64,000 bases of DNA from Bacteroidota bacterium (lineage in GTDB: Bacteria > Bacteroidota > Bacteroidia > Chitinophagales > Chitinophagaceae). Below, piece after piece: positions 1 to 10,754 of the stretch. The stretch lies in the NCBI GenBank assembly GCA_013286425.1, contig JABDFS010000004.1, positions 1 through 64,000 on the forward strand, read 5' to 3'. Under the pieces are notes generated by a model. It ran no database searches and was not told where the DNA came from. It was given only the letters and a program-made list of their open reading frames with translations. The position numbers and the translations under genes were made by a program. How positions within the stretch are numbered: the stretch's first letter is position 1; every line of letters starts with the position of its first letter.

Positions 1-867
1 AGCTTTCGTCATGCCTAAAAAAGCACCGCGGCCATCCGGTGGCGTACCGGTTAAATGGTAAGCATCTGCGGCCATCCCTGTTCCTACAATCTCCGCAAAA
101 ATTGTTGCATTTCGTTTAATGGCATGTTCATATTCTTCCAGTATTAATGCAGCACCGCCTTCGCCCACAACAAAACCATCTCTCTCTTTATCAAAAGGCC
201 GCGAGGCAGCCTGTGGGTCATCATTCCGTTTTGATAAGGCCTGTGCAGCACTGAAGCCACCTACACTTGAAGGTGTTATTCCTGCTTCAGACCCACCGGC
301 AATCATCAAAATTGATTTTCCTATGCGTATGGTATCAAAAGCATTAATGATTGCCTGGTTTGAAGAAGCGCACGCAGATACCGGGCAATAATTCGGACCA
401 AACAATTGATAACGGATGGAAATTACACCGGCTGCTATATCTTCTATTTTTTTGGGAACGAAAAATGGCGAGAACCTTGGTATTCCATCTCCACGATAGA
501 ATTCGGCAGCCTGTTCTTCAAAAGTGCTTATACCGCCATTTCCTGAGGCCCATATCACACCCATGTCGGCACGTTCTTCATCAGAAAAAACAGTGAAATC
601 TATATTGCCGCTTGCTACTGCTTCTTCTGTTGCAGCCACTGCGTATTGAGAAAACAGGTCGTATTTACGGAGATCTTTTTTATCAAAATACTTTTCACCA
701 TTGAAATTTTTTACTTCGCAGGCAAACCTTGTCTTAAATTTTGTTGCGTCAAACTTTGTGATGGGTGCTGCAGCGCTTTTACCGGCTACTAAATTTTCCC
801 ATGAATCTTTAAGCGAATTACCAAGCGGCGTTACGGCACCGATGCCTGTTATAACTACTCTTCTCAT
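1..867 (-). CDS. fabF: 3-oxoacyl-ACP synthase II (KAS II), C-terminus cut by window edge
   Basis: Reverse strand from CAT at 865-867 reads MRRVVITGIGAVTPLGNSLKDSWENLVAGKSAAAP..., with CPVSACASSNQAIINAFD active-site Cys region and GGSEAGITP; open to the window edge. Confidence 0.93.
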   Translation of the reverse strand, partial: MRRVVITGIGAVTPLGNSLKDSWENLVAGKSAAAPITKFDATKFKTRFACEVKNFNGEKYFDKKDLRKYDLFSQYAVAATEEAVASGNIDFTVFSDEERADMGVIWASGNGGISTFEEQAAEFYRGDGIPRFSPFFVPKKIEDIAAGVISIRYQLFGPNYCPVSACASSNQAIINAFDTIRIGKSILMIAGGSEAGITPSSVGGFSAAQALSKRNDDPQAASRPFDKERDGFVVGEGGAALILEEYEHAIKRNATIFAEIVGTGMAADAYHLTGTPPDGRGAFLGMTKA

Positions 868-1047
868 GAAAATTTAATTTGAATTCATTATGGCTTATCA
901 AGATTGTCGTTTATAATCGGGCTTTTTATTTGCCAATTGTAAACTGGCCTATAGAATTGTTTGATCAATCAGGTAATAAAAAAAACAAATATCAAAATAA
1001 CTTTAGAAACCACAAATTTACTGTAGTTAATTTGATGTAATGCAATA

Positions 1048-1078
1048 AAAAAACCGCCAATGATGTTGGCGGTTTTTT
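1048..1078. terminator. Rho-independent (bidirectional) terminator
   Basis: AAAAAACCGCCAA-tgatg-TTGGCGGTTTTTT perfect stem with flanking A/T runs, just after the stop of the protease gene. Confidence 0.85.
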
Positions 1079-1094
1079 CTTATATCTTTTTTAA

Positions 1095-2606
1095 TTATGG
1101 ATTTGACCCATTATTGTTGCTATCATTATTCAACGATAGCGGATAACCGTATGTACCATCATAACCAGGATAAACACCTTCAAGCCTTACTGTACCATTT
1201 GCACTGCTGAGAATGCTGTTAAGGTCTTCTACAGAATTTACATCTTGTCCATCAACACTTGTAATAATAAATCCTTCCTGTATACGTGTATTCTTCAATA
1301 AGCCGTTTCCAAGTTTCTGTACCTGCACACCTCCTGTAACATCATTCTTTTTTGCCGTTGCTTTATCAATGGTAACCAAAGTGCCGCCAAGCTGGTCAGT
1401 TACAGTTTCAGATTTAACCACTTCATAATTGCCGGACTTATTTTTCAGGGTTAAGCTGGTTGTATTTTCTTTTCCGTTTCTTATATATGTTACAGAAATT
1501 TTATCACCGGGTTTATAACTTGCTACCTGTTCCTGCAATTCTGAACTGCTGTTGATCTCAGTATTATTTATTTTAGTTATGAAATCGCCTTTTTCTATGC
1601 CGGCAGATTTTGCTGCACCGTCTGTAGCAACACCGGTTACATATATTCCGGGTCCGTCTTTAATGCCCATTGCTTTTTTCTGTTCATCTGACGCACCATC
1701 GGGTATGTAATTGATGCCTATATAACCTCTTTGTACTGCACCGAATTTAATAAGATCGTTCACCGCCTTCTTTACAATGTTTACAGGAATTGCGTATGAA
1801 TACCCTGCATATGAACCTGTTGGCGAAGCAATAGCTGAATTAATGCCTATCAACTGGCCTTCTGTGTTTATCAATGCACCACCACTGTTACCCGGGTTAA
1901 CAGCAGCATCTGTTTGAATAAAAGATTCAATAGCACGATCACTTTTATTTATGCCGATGCTTCTTGACTTAGCGCTTACTATACCTGCAGTAACTGTAAC
2001 ATCAAGGTTAAGCGGATAACCAACAGCTAATACCCATTGGCCAAGCTTAACATCATCACTGTTACCAAACATCATGTAAGGAAGATTAGTGGCATCAATT
2101 TTAATTACTGCCAGATCAGTATTCGGATCAGCCCCAACTACAGTTGCCTTGTAAGACTTACGATCACTGAGCGTAACATTTATATCACTCGCTCCATCAA
2201 TTACGTGATTATTGGTGATGATATAACCATCGGCAGTAGTAATTACACCACTTCCGCTTGCCTGCTGGTCAGGCATTGAACGCGGACCGCCAAAGAATTG
2301 AAAGAAAGGATCATCATCTCCAAACATATCGCCGAAAGGAGACCTGCTTTTATTAGAAACAGTTGAACCTTTGATCTTGGTCTTTATATGAACAACTGCC
2401 GGAGTTGCAGATGTAGCAGCAGCAGTAAAATCCGGAATACCGGAAGGGGCATCTTTATCAAAAAAGCCCGCATAATTCACAGGTAATTTTCCATCGTTCT
2501 GAATTGTTACAGTTTGTTTACGCAACCAGGTGCCATAACCCCAAACGCTCAGCAATGAAGTTGCAATGCTGATGGCAACAATCAGGAAAACATTTTTTAA
2601 TTTCAT
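1095..2606 (-). CDS. Do/DegQ (HtrA) family periplasmic serine protease with PDZ domains
   Basis: GSGVITTADGYIITNNHVI, NTDLAVIKI, TDAAVNPGNSGGALIN catalytic motifs plus PDZ-like C-terminus. Confidence 0.95.
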   Translation of the reverse strand: MKLKNVFLIVAISIATSLLSVWGYGTWLRKQTVTIQNDGKLPVNYAGFFDKDAPSGIPDFTAAATSATPAVVHIKTKIKGSTVSNKSRSPFGDMFGDDDPFFQFFGGPRSMPDQQASGSGVITTADGYIITNNHVIDGASDINVTLSDRKSYKATVVGADPNTDLAVIKIDATNLPYMMFGNSDDVKLGQWVLAVGYPLNLDVTVTAGIVSAKSRSIGINKSDRAIESFIQTDAAVNPGNSGGALINTEGQLIGINSAIASPTGSYAGYSYAIPVNIVKKAVNDLIKFGAVQRGYIGINYIPDGASDEQKKAMGIKDGPGIYVTGVATDGAAKSAGIEKGDFITKINNTEINSSSELQEQVASYKPGDKISVTYIRNGKENTTSLTLKNKSGNYEVVKSETVTDQLGGTLVTIDKATAKKNDVTGGVQVQKLGNGLLKNTRIQEGFIITSVDGQDVNSVEDLNSILSSANGTVRLEGVYPGYDGTYGYPLSLNNDSNNNGSNP

Positions 2607-2806
2607 CTCTATAAAATTTTTGAATTAAAGTCTAAAGACGCTAACAAGCGTGCCATTGTGATAGCAAAGTAACAAACCTGTTTAAACGTCAGCTCATAAC
2701 AAAAAACCATTTAACAAAGATTTGACGAAGGTTATCGTAGCTCTGAAATTATTACATAACTACAACCACTCTTCTAAGTTAATACGTATATCTGAAACCG
2801 AAGTAT

Positions 2807-3283
2807 ATGCAAAACAATTATTACAAATTTATTACGCACTGGCAAATTAAAGCGCCTTTAAATGATGTGTGGTTTGCCATATATGAATCTGCTGAATGGC
2901 CTGCATGGTGGAAGGGTGTACAAGCTGTAGAAATTATAAAAGAAAATGATGCCGGTGGCATTAACGGTGTACGCAGGTACACATGGAAAAGTGCTTTGCC
3001 TTATACGTTATCATTCAATATGCAGCTTACTGAAAAAGAAGATTTCAGCCTTTTAAAAGGTATTGCATTTGGTGAGCTGGAAGGCGATGGCACCTGGCAT
3101 TTTAGTTATGATAACGGTACAACAAAAGTGCAATACAACTGGAACGTAAAAACCAATAAAGCCTGGATGAATTACCTGTCTTTTATTCTAAAGCCTTTGT
3201 TCAAACTGAACCATGATGTAGTGATGAAATGGGGCGCCGAATGCCTTGCAAAAAAACTAAATGCTGAGTTGATAAGCGTTTAA
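2807..3283 (+). CDS. SRPBCC (START-like/polyketide cyclase) family protein
   Basis: N-terminal HWQIKAPLNDVWFAIYESAEWPAWWKGV typical of SRPBCC proteins. Confidence 0.75.
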   Translation: MQNNYYKFITHWQIKAPLNDVWFAIYESAEWPAWWKGVQAVEIIKENDAGGINGVRRYTWKSALPYTLSFNMQLTEKEDFSLLKGIAFGELEGDGTWHFSYDNGTTKVQYNWNVKTNKAWMNYLSFILKPLFKLNHDVVMKWGAECLAKKLNAELISV

Positions 3284-3723
3284 TATTTTACTGAACGGCT
3301 TAGCTCGCGCTTGATGTCTTTTTCTTTTATTGATTCACGTTTATCGTGTGTTTTTTTGCCTCTTGCCAAACCAATCTCAACCTTTACAAAGTTCTTCTCG
3401 TTGAAGAAAAGACGCAACGGTATAAGCGTAAAACCTTTTTCTTTCATCTTCGTCTGCAGGCGTTTCAGTTCTCTTTGCGTAAGCAGCAATTTTCTGTCGT
3501 GAACTGCAATATGATTATTTACAGTGCCTAATTTATATTCAGCGATATATAAGCCGCGCAGCCACAATTCATTCTTATCAAACAAACAAAAAGCATCATT
3601 AAAGCTAACCTTACTTTCCCTTATTGATTTTATTTCTGTGCCAAGCAATACAATTCCCGCCACATATTTATCTTCTATCTGGTAATGAAAATAAGCCTGC
3701 CTGTTGTTCATTTCTTTTGCCAT
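3280..3723 (-). CDS. smpB: SsrA-binding protein; start placed at internal ATG 3723
   Basis: NRQAYFHYQIEDKYVAGIVLLGTEIKSIRESKVSFNDAF...ARGKKTHDKRESIKEKD; classic SmpB. Confidence 0.95.
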   Translation of the reverse strand: MAKEMNNRQAYFHYQIEDKYVAGIVLLGTEIKSIRESKVSFNDAFCLFDKNELWLRGLYIAEYKLGTVNNHIAVHDRKLLLTQRELKRLQTKMKEKGFTLIPLRLFFNEKNFVKVEIGLARGKKTHDKRESIKEKDIKRELSRSVKY

Positions 3724-3813
3724 ATATCTTGTTTCAAAGTTCCATAGTTCCAAAGTTCCATTGAATATTTTTCAACTCTGAAACTTTTGAAACGCTGAAA
3801 CTTCTAAACTGTA

Positions 3814-4744
3814 TCAATGCTGTAATAAAGTGATAAGTGTGGTGAGTTTGTTTTTTAAAACTTTACGGTCAACAATAAAATCGAGAAAGCCATGCTCCAG
3901 TAAAAAATTCGCTGCGCTGAAAACCTTCGGGCAAATCTTTTTTAATGGTTTCTTTAATCACGCGCGGGCCTGCGAAACCAATTAATGCTCCGGGCTCTGC
4001 AATATTAAAATCGCCGAGCATGCCAAAGCTTGCGGAAATACCACCAAAAGTAGGATCGGTTAACAGGGAAATATATGGTAATCCTGCATCACTCAGCTGT
4101 GAGAGTTTGCCACTTGTTTTTGCAAGCTGCATTAAACTGAAAGCGCTTTCCATCATACGCGCACCACCGCTTTTGCTTATTACAAGAAAAGGCAATTTAT
4201 TTTGAATGCAATAATCTACAGCGCGACTAAATTTTTCACCCATCACACTTCCGAGAGAACCACCTATAAATTCAAAATCCATACAGGCAATAACTATTTC
4301 AGCATTGCTCATTTCCCCCACTGCTACACGCATACTGTCTTTAAGATCTGTTTTGGCGTGAATTTCATCCAGCCTTTTCTGGTAAGGTTTAAGATCGGTA
4401 AAGCCGAGAAAATCTATGCTTTCAATGTTATCAAACAGTTCTGTGTATTTGTTATTTTCAAACAGTATTTCAAAATAATCTTCGCTGCCAATGCGGTGAT
4501 GATAATTGCATTTAGGGCATACGTATAAATTCTCTTTTAATTCGCTGGTGGTGCAGATATAGTGGCACTCAGGGCATTTGCTCCACAAGCCCTCAGGCAT
4601 TTCTCTTTTTTCAGAAGTTGTAGTAGTAATGCCTTTGCGTAACCGTTTATACCACTTTGCTTTTGAATCTCCACTTCCCGCAATTTCTTTCGACGAATTT
4701 TCACCGGAAAGCGATTCGCTTAATTCATCTTCTTGTTCTGCCAT
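3814..4744 (-). CDS. accD: Acetyl-CoA carboxylase carboxyltransferase subunit beta; reading frame broken near the 3' end
   Basis: Zn-finger [23 protein letters not shown] and [22 protein letters not shown]. The annotated ORF ends abnormally ([14 protein letters not shown]). Removing one A from the A6 run at 3902-3907 restores [32 protein letters not shown] and a stop at 3814. Confidence 0.92.
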
Positions 4745-4821
4745 AAATCATCAATAAGAGTAAAAATGGCGAACGGCTTATAATACAATAAGCTGTCCGC
4801 CATGCAATTTATGTTTTTTAA

Positions 4822-5880
4822 CTAAGCAATGGTAATGCTTTCATCAAGGTAAACATCAATAATTTGCTGCAGCATATCAATACCTTCATTCATCGGGCGC
4901 TGGAAAGCTTTACGGCCAAGAATTAAACCCATGCCTCCTGCGCGCTTGTTTATAACAGCTGTAGTAACTGCATCTGCAAGATCAGATGCACCTTTACTTT
5001 CACCGCCGGAGTTTATCAACCCAACCCTGCCTGAATAGCAATTTAATGCCTGGTAACGGCAAAGGTCGATAGGATGATCCGTAGTTAATTTAGAATATAC
5101 CAACGGGCTCGTTTTGCCAAATTTTACGGCATTATAACCACCGTTGTTGGTAGGTAATTTTTGTTTGATGATGTCTGCCTGTATAGTTACACCCAAATGG
5201 TTTGCCTGACCGGTAAGATCGGCAGAAGTATGATAATCCACGCCATCAACTTTGAAAGCATTGTTTCTTGTATAACACCAGAGAATGGTCATCATGCCCA
5301 ACTCATGTGCATATTCAAATGCTTCTGCAATCTCTTTTAATTGTTTGCGGCTTTCTTCGCTTCCCCAATAAATAGTAGCACCAATGCCAACGGCACCCAT
5401 ATTCCACGCACTTTTAACGGTGCCGAATAAAGTCTGGTCGTATGTATTCGGGTAGCTTAAAAATTCGTTGTGGTTTATCTTAACTATGAAAGGAATTTTA
5501 TGCGCATACTTGCGGCTCATTATTCCCAACACACCAAATGTAGATGCAACGCCATTACAGCCTGCTTCTATGGCAAGCTTAATAATATTTTCAGGATCAA
5601 AATAAACAGGGTTGATTGCAAATGAGGCGCCGGCGCTGTGTTCAATGCCCTGGTCAACAGGAAAAATGTTGCAATAGCCGCTATTTGCCAAACGGCCGCT
5701 GCCCAACAATTGCTGCATGCTGCGCAATACCTGGTTGCTGCGGTTGCTTTCTTTCCAGACTCTGTCTAAATGATCCGGCCCGGGAAGATGAAGCGTTGAT
5801 TTATCAATCGCGGGTGTATTATAATTTAAAAAGTATTCGGCTTTATCGCCAAGCAGTTCTGTTATTTTGGAGTTTGCCAT
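4822..5880 (-). CDS. Class I fructose-bisphosphate aldolase (FbaB type)
   Basis: [47 protein letters not shown] and [19 protein letters not shown]. Confidence 0.9.
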   Translation of the reverse strand: MANSKITELLGDKAEYFLNYNTPAIDKSTLHLPGPDHLDRVWKESNRSNQVLRSMQQLLGSGRLANSGYCNIFPVDQGIEHSAGASFAINPVYFDPENIIKLAIEAGCNGVASTFGVLGIMSRKYAHKIPFIVKINHNEFLSYPNTYDQTLFGTVKSAWNMGAVGIGATIYWGSEESRKQLKEIAEAFEYAHELGMMTILWCYTRNNAFKVDGVDYHTSADLTGQANHLGVTIQADIIKQKLPTNNGGYNAVKFGKTSPLVYSKLTTDHPIDLCRYQALNCYSGRVGLINSGGESKGASDLADAVTTAVINKRAGGMGLILGRKAFQRPMNEGIDMLQQIIDVYLDESITIA

Positions 5881-6127
5881 GTAAATTATTTAGAGGTAAT
5901 AAATGAAAATGTATATAGTACACTTTAAACAGGGCAGCAAATATAGGCAGTAAATTTTTAAACATTTTTTATCTGCAAAAAATTGATGCTGCCAATATAA
6001 TTAAGAGGCATTTTAAAACAAGAGTGTGCGTTTCGCCGCAACATTTTTTGTTTTAATCGAATTTGTATCTTTTGCATGCAGCACAAGTATAAAGTTTGTA
6101 TTCATATTCCAATATTAAATGTGAACT

Positions 6128-9052
6128 ATGAGGCATAAACTATTACTTTTTGCCATTTTACTTTCCCTGTTCGCACATTCATCCGCACAAAATAATGGTT
6201 CAATAAAAGGTGTACTGAGAGACAGCACTGAACACAGAACACTTAAACAGGCAACTGTAAGCATATTGCACAGCAAAGATTCATCAGTAGCTACTCAAGC
6301 TGTATCAGATAATACCGGCAGCTTTAATATCATCAATATCCCCGAAGGAAAATATATTTTAAAGCTGAGTTATACAGGATATGAAACACGCTTCAGCAAT
6401 TTCAATATTGATAGCACAAACAAAACATTGAATGCGGGAATTATTTATTTGTACATGAGCGCACATGAACTGCAGGATGTGGTAGTACAAACTTCACCCA
6501 TAACTATAAAAAAAGATACGTTTGAATACAATGCCAATGCCTTTGCAACAAAACCCAATGCTACTGCAGAAGACCTGCTCCAAAAATTACCGGGTGTGGA
6601 TGTTGATAACAGCGGTAATGTAAAAGCGCAGGGAGAAACCGTACAGCGTGTATTGGTAAATGGTAAAAGGTTTTTTGGTGATGATCCTAAAACAGCCACA
6701 CAAAATTTACCTGCAGATGTAATTGATAAAATACAGGTGTTCGATGACCAGAGCGATCAAAGCGCATTCACCGGTTTTGATGATGGCAACCGCGTAAAAA
6801 CAATCAACATCATCACCAAAAAGAATTCAGGCTATTTTGGAAAGTTTGTGGCAGGCGCGGGTGATAAAGATTTATACAACGTAGCGGCAAGTGCAAATAG
6901 TTTTAAAGGCGATCAGCAGATAAGTTTTATCGGCCAGTTAAATAACACCAACAAACAGAATTTTACAGTGCAGGATATATTCGGTTCAGGTGGAGGTGGT
7001 GGTTCCCGTAGCGGCGGTAGCAGCAAAAGTGGCGGCAGCGGCAATTTTCGCGGAGGCGGTGGCGGTGGTTCTCAAATGCAGCAATTACAAAGCCTGAGTG
7101 CAAACAGCAATAACAACAATGGCATTGTAACCACGAGCGCTGCGGGTTTAAATTACCGTGATGTTTGGGGAAAGAATACCAATGTTTCAGGAAGCTATTT
7201 CTACAATAACCTTTTAACGTCAAAAGATCAGAAAACAAACACCGAAAACTTTATTCCGAATGACAGTTCTATATTTAAAAACCAGGATCAGTCTTCATTA
7301 AGAAGAAGCGTTAATCAGCGCATAAACCTGAATATTGAAACACAATTTGATTCATCAAATTCATTGATCATCCGCCCGAATGTTTCTTACCAGGAAACCA
7401 CCGCTTCATCAAACACAATTACAAATACAACAAAGGGAGAATCTGTTCCGCTTAATAATTCCAACGCAAATGCAGACAGTTATAATGCGGGTTACAATGG
7501 CAATATTGATATGCTTTTCCGTCATAAGTTTCATAAAAAAGGAAGAACGTTTTCTTTGGATGTAAATGGAAGCGGCAGTTCAAATAACGGCAACGGCGAT
7601 AATTATTCATTAACTGATTATATAAACGATGGCGTTGATTCCGTCAATAAAATAAACCAGCATTACACTTCAAACTCAAAGGCATCGGGCATAAACACTA
7701 CAGCAGCTTACACTGAACCTGTTGGCCTGCATTCCCAGCTTCAGTTTGATTATAATTACAACTACAACAAAAACACTACGGATAAAATAACATACGACTT
7801 TGATTCTGCAACACAGAAGTTCACATCAATTGATTCTTTGCTTACCAATAATTATGAGAACACTTATATATCGAACAGGGTTACGCTGAATTACCTCTAT
7901 CAAAAAGATAAAGTGAATTTTAGTATAGGCAATGGTGTTCAATTCGGCGATCTTACCAGCATCAACAATACAAAAGACCTTACGCTGACGCAGCATTACA
8001 CAAACTTATATCCTACGGCAAATTTTACATACAGGTTTACGAAAAGTTCTAACCTGCGTTTTAATTATTCCGGCAGAACCAATCAGCCAAGTGTTTACCA
8101 GTTGCAACCTGTGATTGACAACAGTGATCCGTTGAATGTACAAATTGGTAATCCAACGCTTAAACAATCATTCACACATTCGTTCAGGGCTTTGTATAAT
8201 ATGTTTGACGTTACGCATTTCAGAAACATTTTTGCAACGGTTAATGCAAGCTTTATTCAAAACAATATTGTAAGCGCTGTGAGAGCAGATCCAAATACAG
8301 GTGCAGACACGATCACCTATGTTAACCTCAACGGCGCATATAATATTTCTGCTTTTTTTAATTATGGATTTCCGTTAAAGAAGCCCAAATCAAACTTAAA
8401 CTTTACAACAAACTTTACTGATAACAGGAGTGTAAGTTTAATAAATAAAGAAGTGAATTATACCGATAATTATACCATTGGTGAAACAGCAAAATTTACA
8501 ACGAATCTTAAGAAGAATTTCGATATGAATTTTTCTGCAACGCCAACATACAATATAGCCCGTTATTCCGTACAACCAGATCAGAATGAAAATTATTTTT
8601 CTCAGATATTAAGCGTAAGCGCAACATATTATTCAGCTTCAGGATGGATACTGGAAAGCGATTTTAATTACACTGCGTATGAAGGCCGTGCGGAAGGTTA
8701 TAACACTTCTGTGCCTTTATTGAATGCAGCAGTTGCAAAACAGTTTCTTAAAAACAAAAGAGGGGAATTAAGGTTTAGTGTGTTTGACCTGTTGAATCAA
8801 AATGTAAGCATTACAAGAAACGTTACTGAAAATTATATACAGGATGTGCAGACAAAAGTTTTAACGCGTTACTTCATGTTAACCTTTACGTATAACCTGC
8901 GCAGTTTTTCAGGCCAGCAAAAACAAATGCCCTCATTCAATAAACGTGATGGCGATATGCCGCCGCCAATGATGCCTCCGCCAGGTGGTAGTAATGATGG
9001 CAACAATACACCTCCGCCACCGGGTGCGGGCGGTCCGCCACCACAGCCGTAG
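6128..9052 (+). CDS. Outer membrane beta-barrel protein (TonB-dependent-receptor-like, carboxypeptidase-regulatory N-domain)
   Basis: Signal peptide, GSIKGVLRDSTEHRTLKQATVSIL CarboxypepD-reg-like domain, plug-like region LLQKLPGVDVDNSGNVKAQGETVQRVLVNGKRFFGDDPK, long barrel. Confidence 0.88.
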   Translation: MRHKLLLFAILLSLFAHSSAQNNGSIKGVLRDSTEHRTLKQATVSILHSKDSSVATQAVSDNTGSFNIINIPEGKYILKLSYTGYETRFSNFNIDSTNKTLNAGIIYLYMSAHELQDVVVQTSPITIKKDTFEYNANAFATKPNATAEDLLQKLPGVDVDNSGNVKAQGETVQRVLVNGKRFFGDDPKTATQNLPADVIDKIQVFDDQSDQSAFTGFDDGNRVKTINIITKKNSGYFGKFVAGAGDKDLYNVAASANSFKGDQQISFIGQLNNTNKQNFTVQDIFGSGGGGGSRSGGSSKSGGSGNFRGGGGGGSQMQQLQSLSANSNNNNGIVTTSAAGLNYRDVWGKNTNVSGSYFYNNLLTSKDQKTNTENFIPNDSSIFKNQDQSSLRRSVNQRINLNIETQFDSSNSLIIRPNVSYQETTASSNTITNTTKGESVPLNNSNANADSYNAGYNGNIDMLFRHKFHKKGRTFSLDVNGSGSSNNGNGDNYSLTDYINDGVDSVNKINQHYTSNSKASGINTTAAYTEPVGLHSQLQFDYNYNYNKNTTDKITYDFDSATQKFTSIDSLLTNNYENTYISNRVTLNYLYQKDKVNFSIGNGVQFGDLTSINNTKDLTLTQHYTNLYPTANFTYRFTKSSNLRFNYSGRTNQPSVYQLQPVIDNSDPLNVQIGNPTLKQSFTHSFRALYNMFDVTHFRNIFATVNASFIQNNIVSAVRADPNTGADTITYVNLNGAYNISAFFNYGFPLKKPKSNLNFTTNFTDNRSVSLINKEVNYTDNYTIGETAKFTTNLKKNFDMNFSATPTYNIARYSVQPDQNENYFSQILSVSATYYSASGWILESDFNYTAYEGRAEGYNTSVPLLNAAVAKQFLKNKRGELRFSVFDLLNQNVSITRNVTENYIQDVQTKVLTRYFMLTFTYNLRSFSGQQKQMPSFNKRDGDMPPPMMPPPGGSNDGNNTPPPPGAGGPPPQP

Positions 9053-9299
9053 TTGCCCCCATCCCCTAAGGGGAGAAAAGGGTTCTTTATTCCTTTACAA
9101 ACTGTTTTGTCGGGCAGGGAACAGGTAAAGCGGTTGTGGTTTGCTATTGCTTTATCAACGATTAAGAATAAAAACGCACGCTCCCGCACGTCCTTTAGCT
9201 TTGTTTTCATAATAGTTCATAGATACTACTACTATTATTACTTTTTCTTTTTTGGTTCTTTTTTCTTTTAAAAATGCACATTAAGTTGTGAATAAACTA

Positions 9300-10740
9300 A
9301 CCGGCAGCAAGGGCTCATTAACCGTTCGTCAAAGCTTTTTAATGCTTAAGACATGATAAAATCCCCTGCTGCTTTTTCCCTTAGTGTTCATATAGCAATT
9401 AGGGTTTTAATACCCATTATTAAGGACTATGAACGATGGGGCAAAATGGTTAGTTGACTTTAAAAAAATCACTGTAAAACTATGAAAGAAAGCAAACAGT
9501 TTTTTATTGGAATGGATGTATCCAAATTATGGTTTGATGTGTCATTAATGATTGTAATTAATTATCAAAAGCAAGCCATCCTAACCCAGCGGTTTAATAA
9601 CACCATACAAGGTCTTCAGCAGCTGCATCAATGGCTTCAACAACACCAGGTATGTTTTAATGAAAACAGTATGATAGTAATAGAAAATACTGGCGTATAT
9701 CACCGGCTTATCTGGCAATATTGCAGTACACATAATTTACCCTTACACATAGGAAATGCAGCAGCAATAAAATGGAGCCTTGGTATTACACGCGGTAAAA
9801 ACGATAAAATAGACAGTCAGCGTTTATGCATGTATGCTGCAAGACAGGCAGATGAGCTGAAAGCCACGCCTGCGCTTGATCCTGTATTTATGCAGCTTAA
9901 AGATCTGATGACATCCAGAACCCGTTTGGTAAAGCAATTGCATAGTATTAAAACTTATCTTAAAGAGTTACACAGTGGCCCTGAAACAAGCCTGCTTACA
10001 ATTATAGAACAAAGCCATAAGCAAGCCATTGAAGGCATTAAAAAATCTATTCATAAAATTGAAGAACATATTGCCGATACTATTGCAAACAATGCAGGCA
10101 TAAAAAGAAACTATGAGCTGTTGCTTACGGTGCCGGGTATAGGTCGCTTTACTGCTGTATATCTTATATGCTGCACCAATAATTTTGCTGCTAAGCATAC
10201 AGGTAAACAATTAGCCAGTTATGCCGGTGTAGTGCCGTTCGATCATACCAGCGGTACAAGCATAAAAGGAAAAAACAGGGTGCATAAAATGGCAAATAAA
10301 GATTTGAAAAAGATGTTGCATCTGTGTGCACTTACTGCCATAAAATATTATCCGGAATTTACTGAGTACTTTAATCGAAAGAAGGCAGAAGGCAAAAATG
10401 GAATGAGTGTATTAAATGCTATTAGAAATAAACTTATATTACGTGCAGTGGCTGTTGTGAATAAACAAACGTCCTATGTGGATTATACAAAGCAGGTCGC
10501 TTAAATTGATTTGATTTTTTTATTTTTTTTCCATAGCAATCATTTCCGCGAAGGCGGAAATCTCATCATCAACCGCTCAAAGCTTTTAATAATGAGATGC
10601 TCAATCAAGTTGAGCAGGACGGGCAAGTGGTTGTGATTTATACTTAAAGGCTTAAGTTTTTTAGAATTAATCAACCAGACTGCGAGTCTTTCCCACGACC
10701 TGTCCCGCTATTCGGGAAAGTGGGAATCTCATAATAAAGC
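9300..10740 (+). mobile_element. IS110-family insertion sequence (ends not determined)
   Basis: IS110 transposase flanked by structured non-coding DNA on both sides; exact element ends cannot be set without comparison copies. Confidence 0.6.
9482..10504 (+). CDS. IS110-family transposase (DEDD)
   Basis: FIGMDVSKLWFDVSL, VIENTGVYHRLIWQY, RGKNDKIDSQRLCMYAARQADEL, C-terminal LLTVPGIGRFTAVYLI and YAGVVPFDHTSGTSIKGK. Confidence 0.95.
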   Translation: MKESKQFFIGMDVSKLWFDVSLMIVINYQKQAILTQRFNNTIQGLQQLHQWLQQHQVCFNENSMIVIENTGVYHRLIWQYCSTHNLPLHIGNAAAIKWSLGITRGKNDKIDSQRLCMYAARQADELKATPALDPVFMQLKDLMTSRTRLVKQLHSIKTYLKELHSGPETSLLTIIEQSHKQAIEGIKKSIHKIEEHIADTIANNAGIKRNYELLLTVPGIGRFTAVYLICCTNNFAAKHTGKQLASYAGVVPFDHTSGTSIKGKNRVHKMANKDLKKMLHLCALTAIKYYPEFTEYFNRKKAEGKNGMSVLNAIRNKLILRAVAVVNKQTSYVDYTKQVA

Positions 10741-10754
10741 TTTAAATAATTCTA

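Noticed and set aside
6963-7238. Antisense ORF inside the outer-membrane protein gene, and many similar opposite-strand ORFs in the ORF track (e.g. 42088-42672, 57287-57946, 49046-49501)
   Set aside because: They overlap well-supported CDS on the other strand and show no family motifs.
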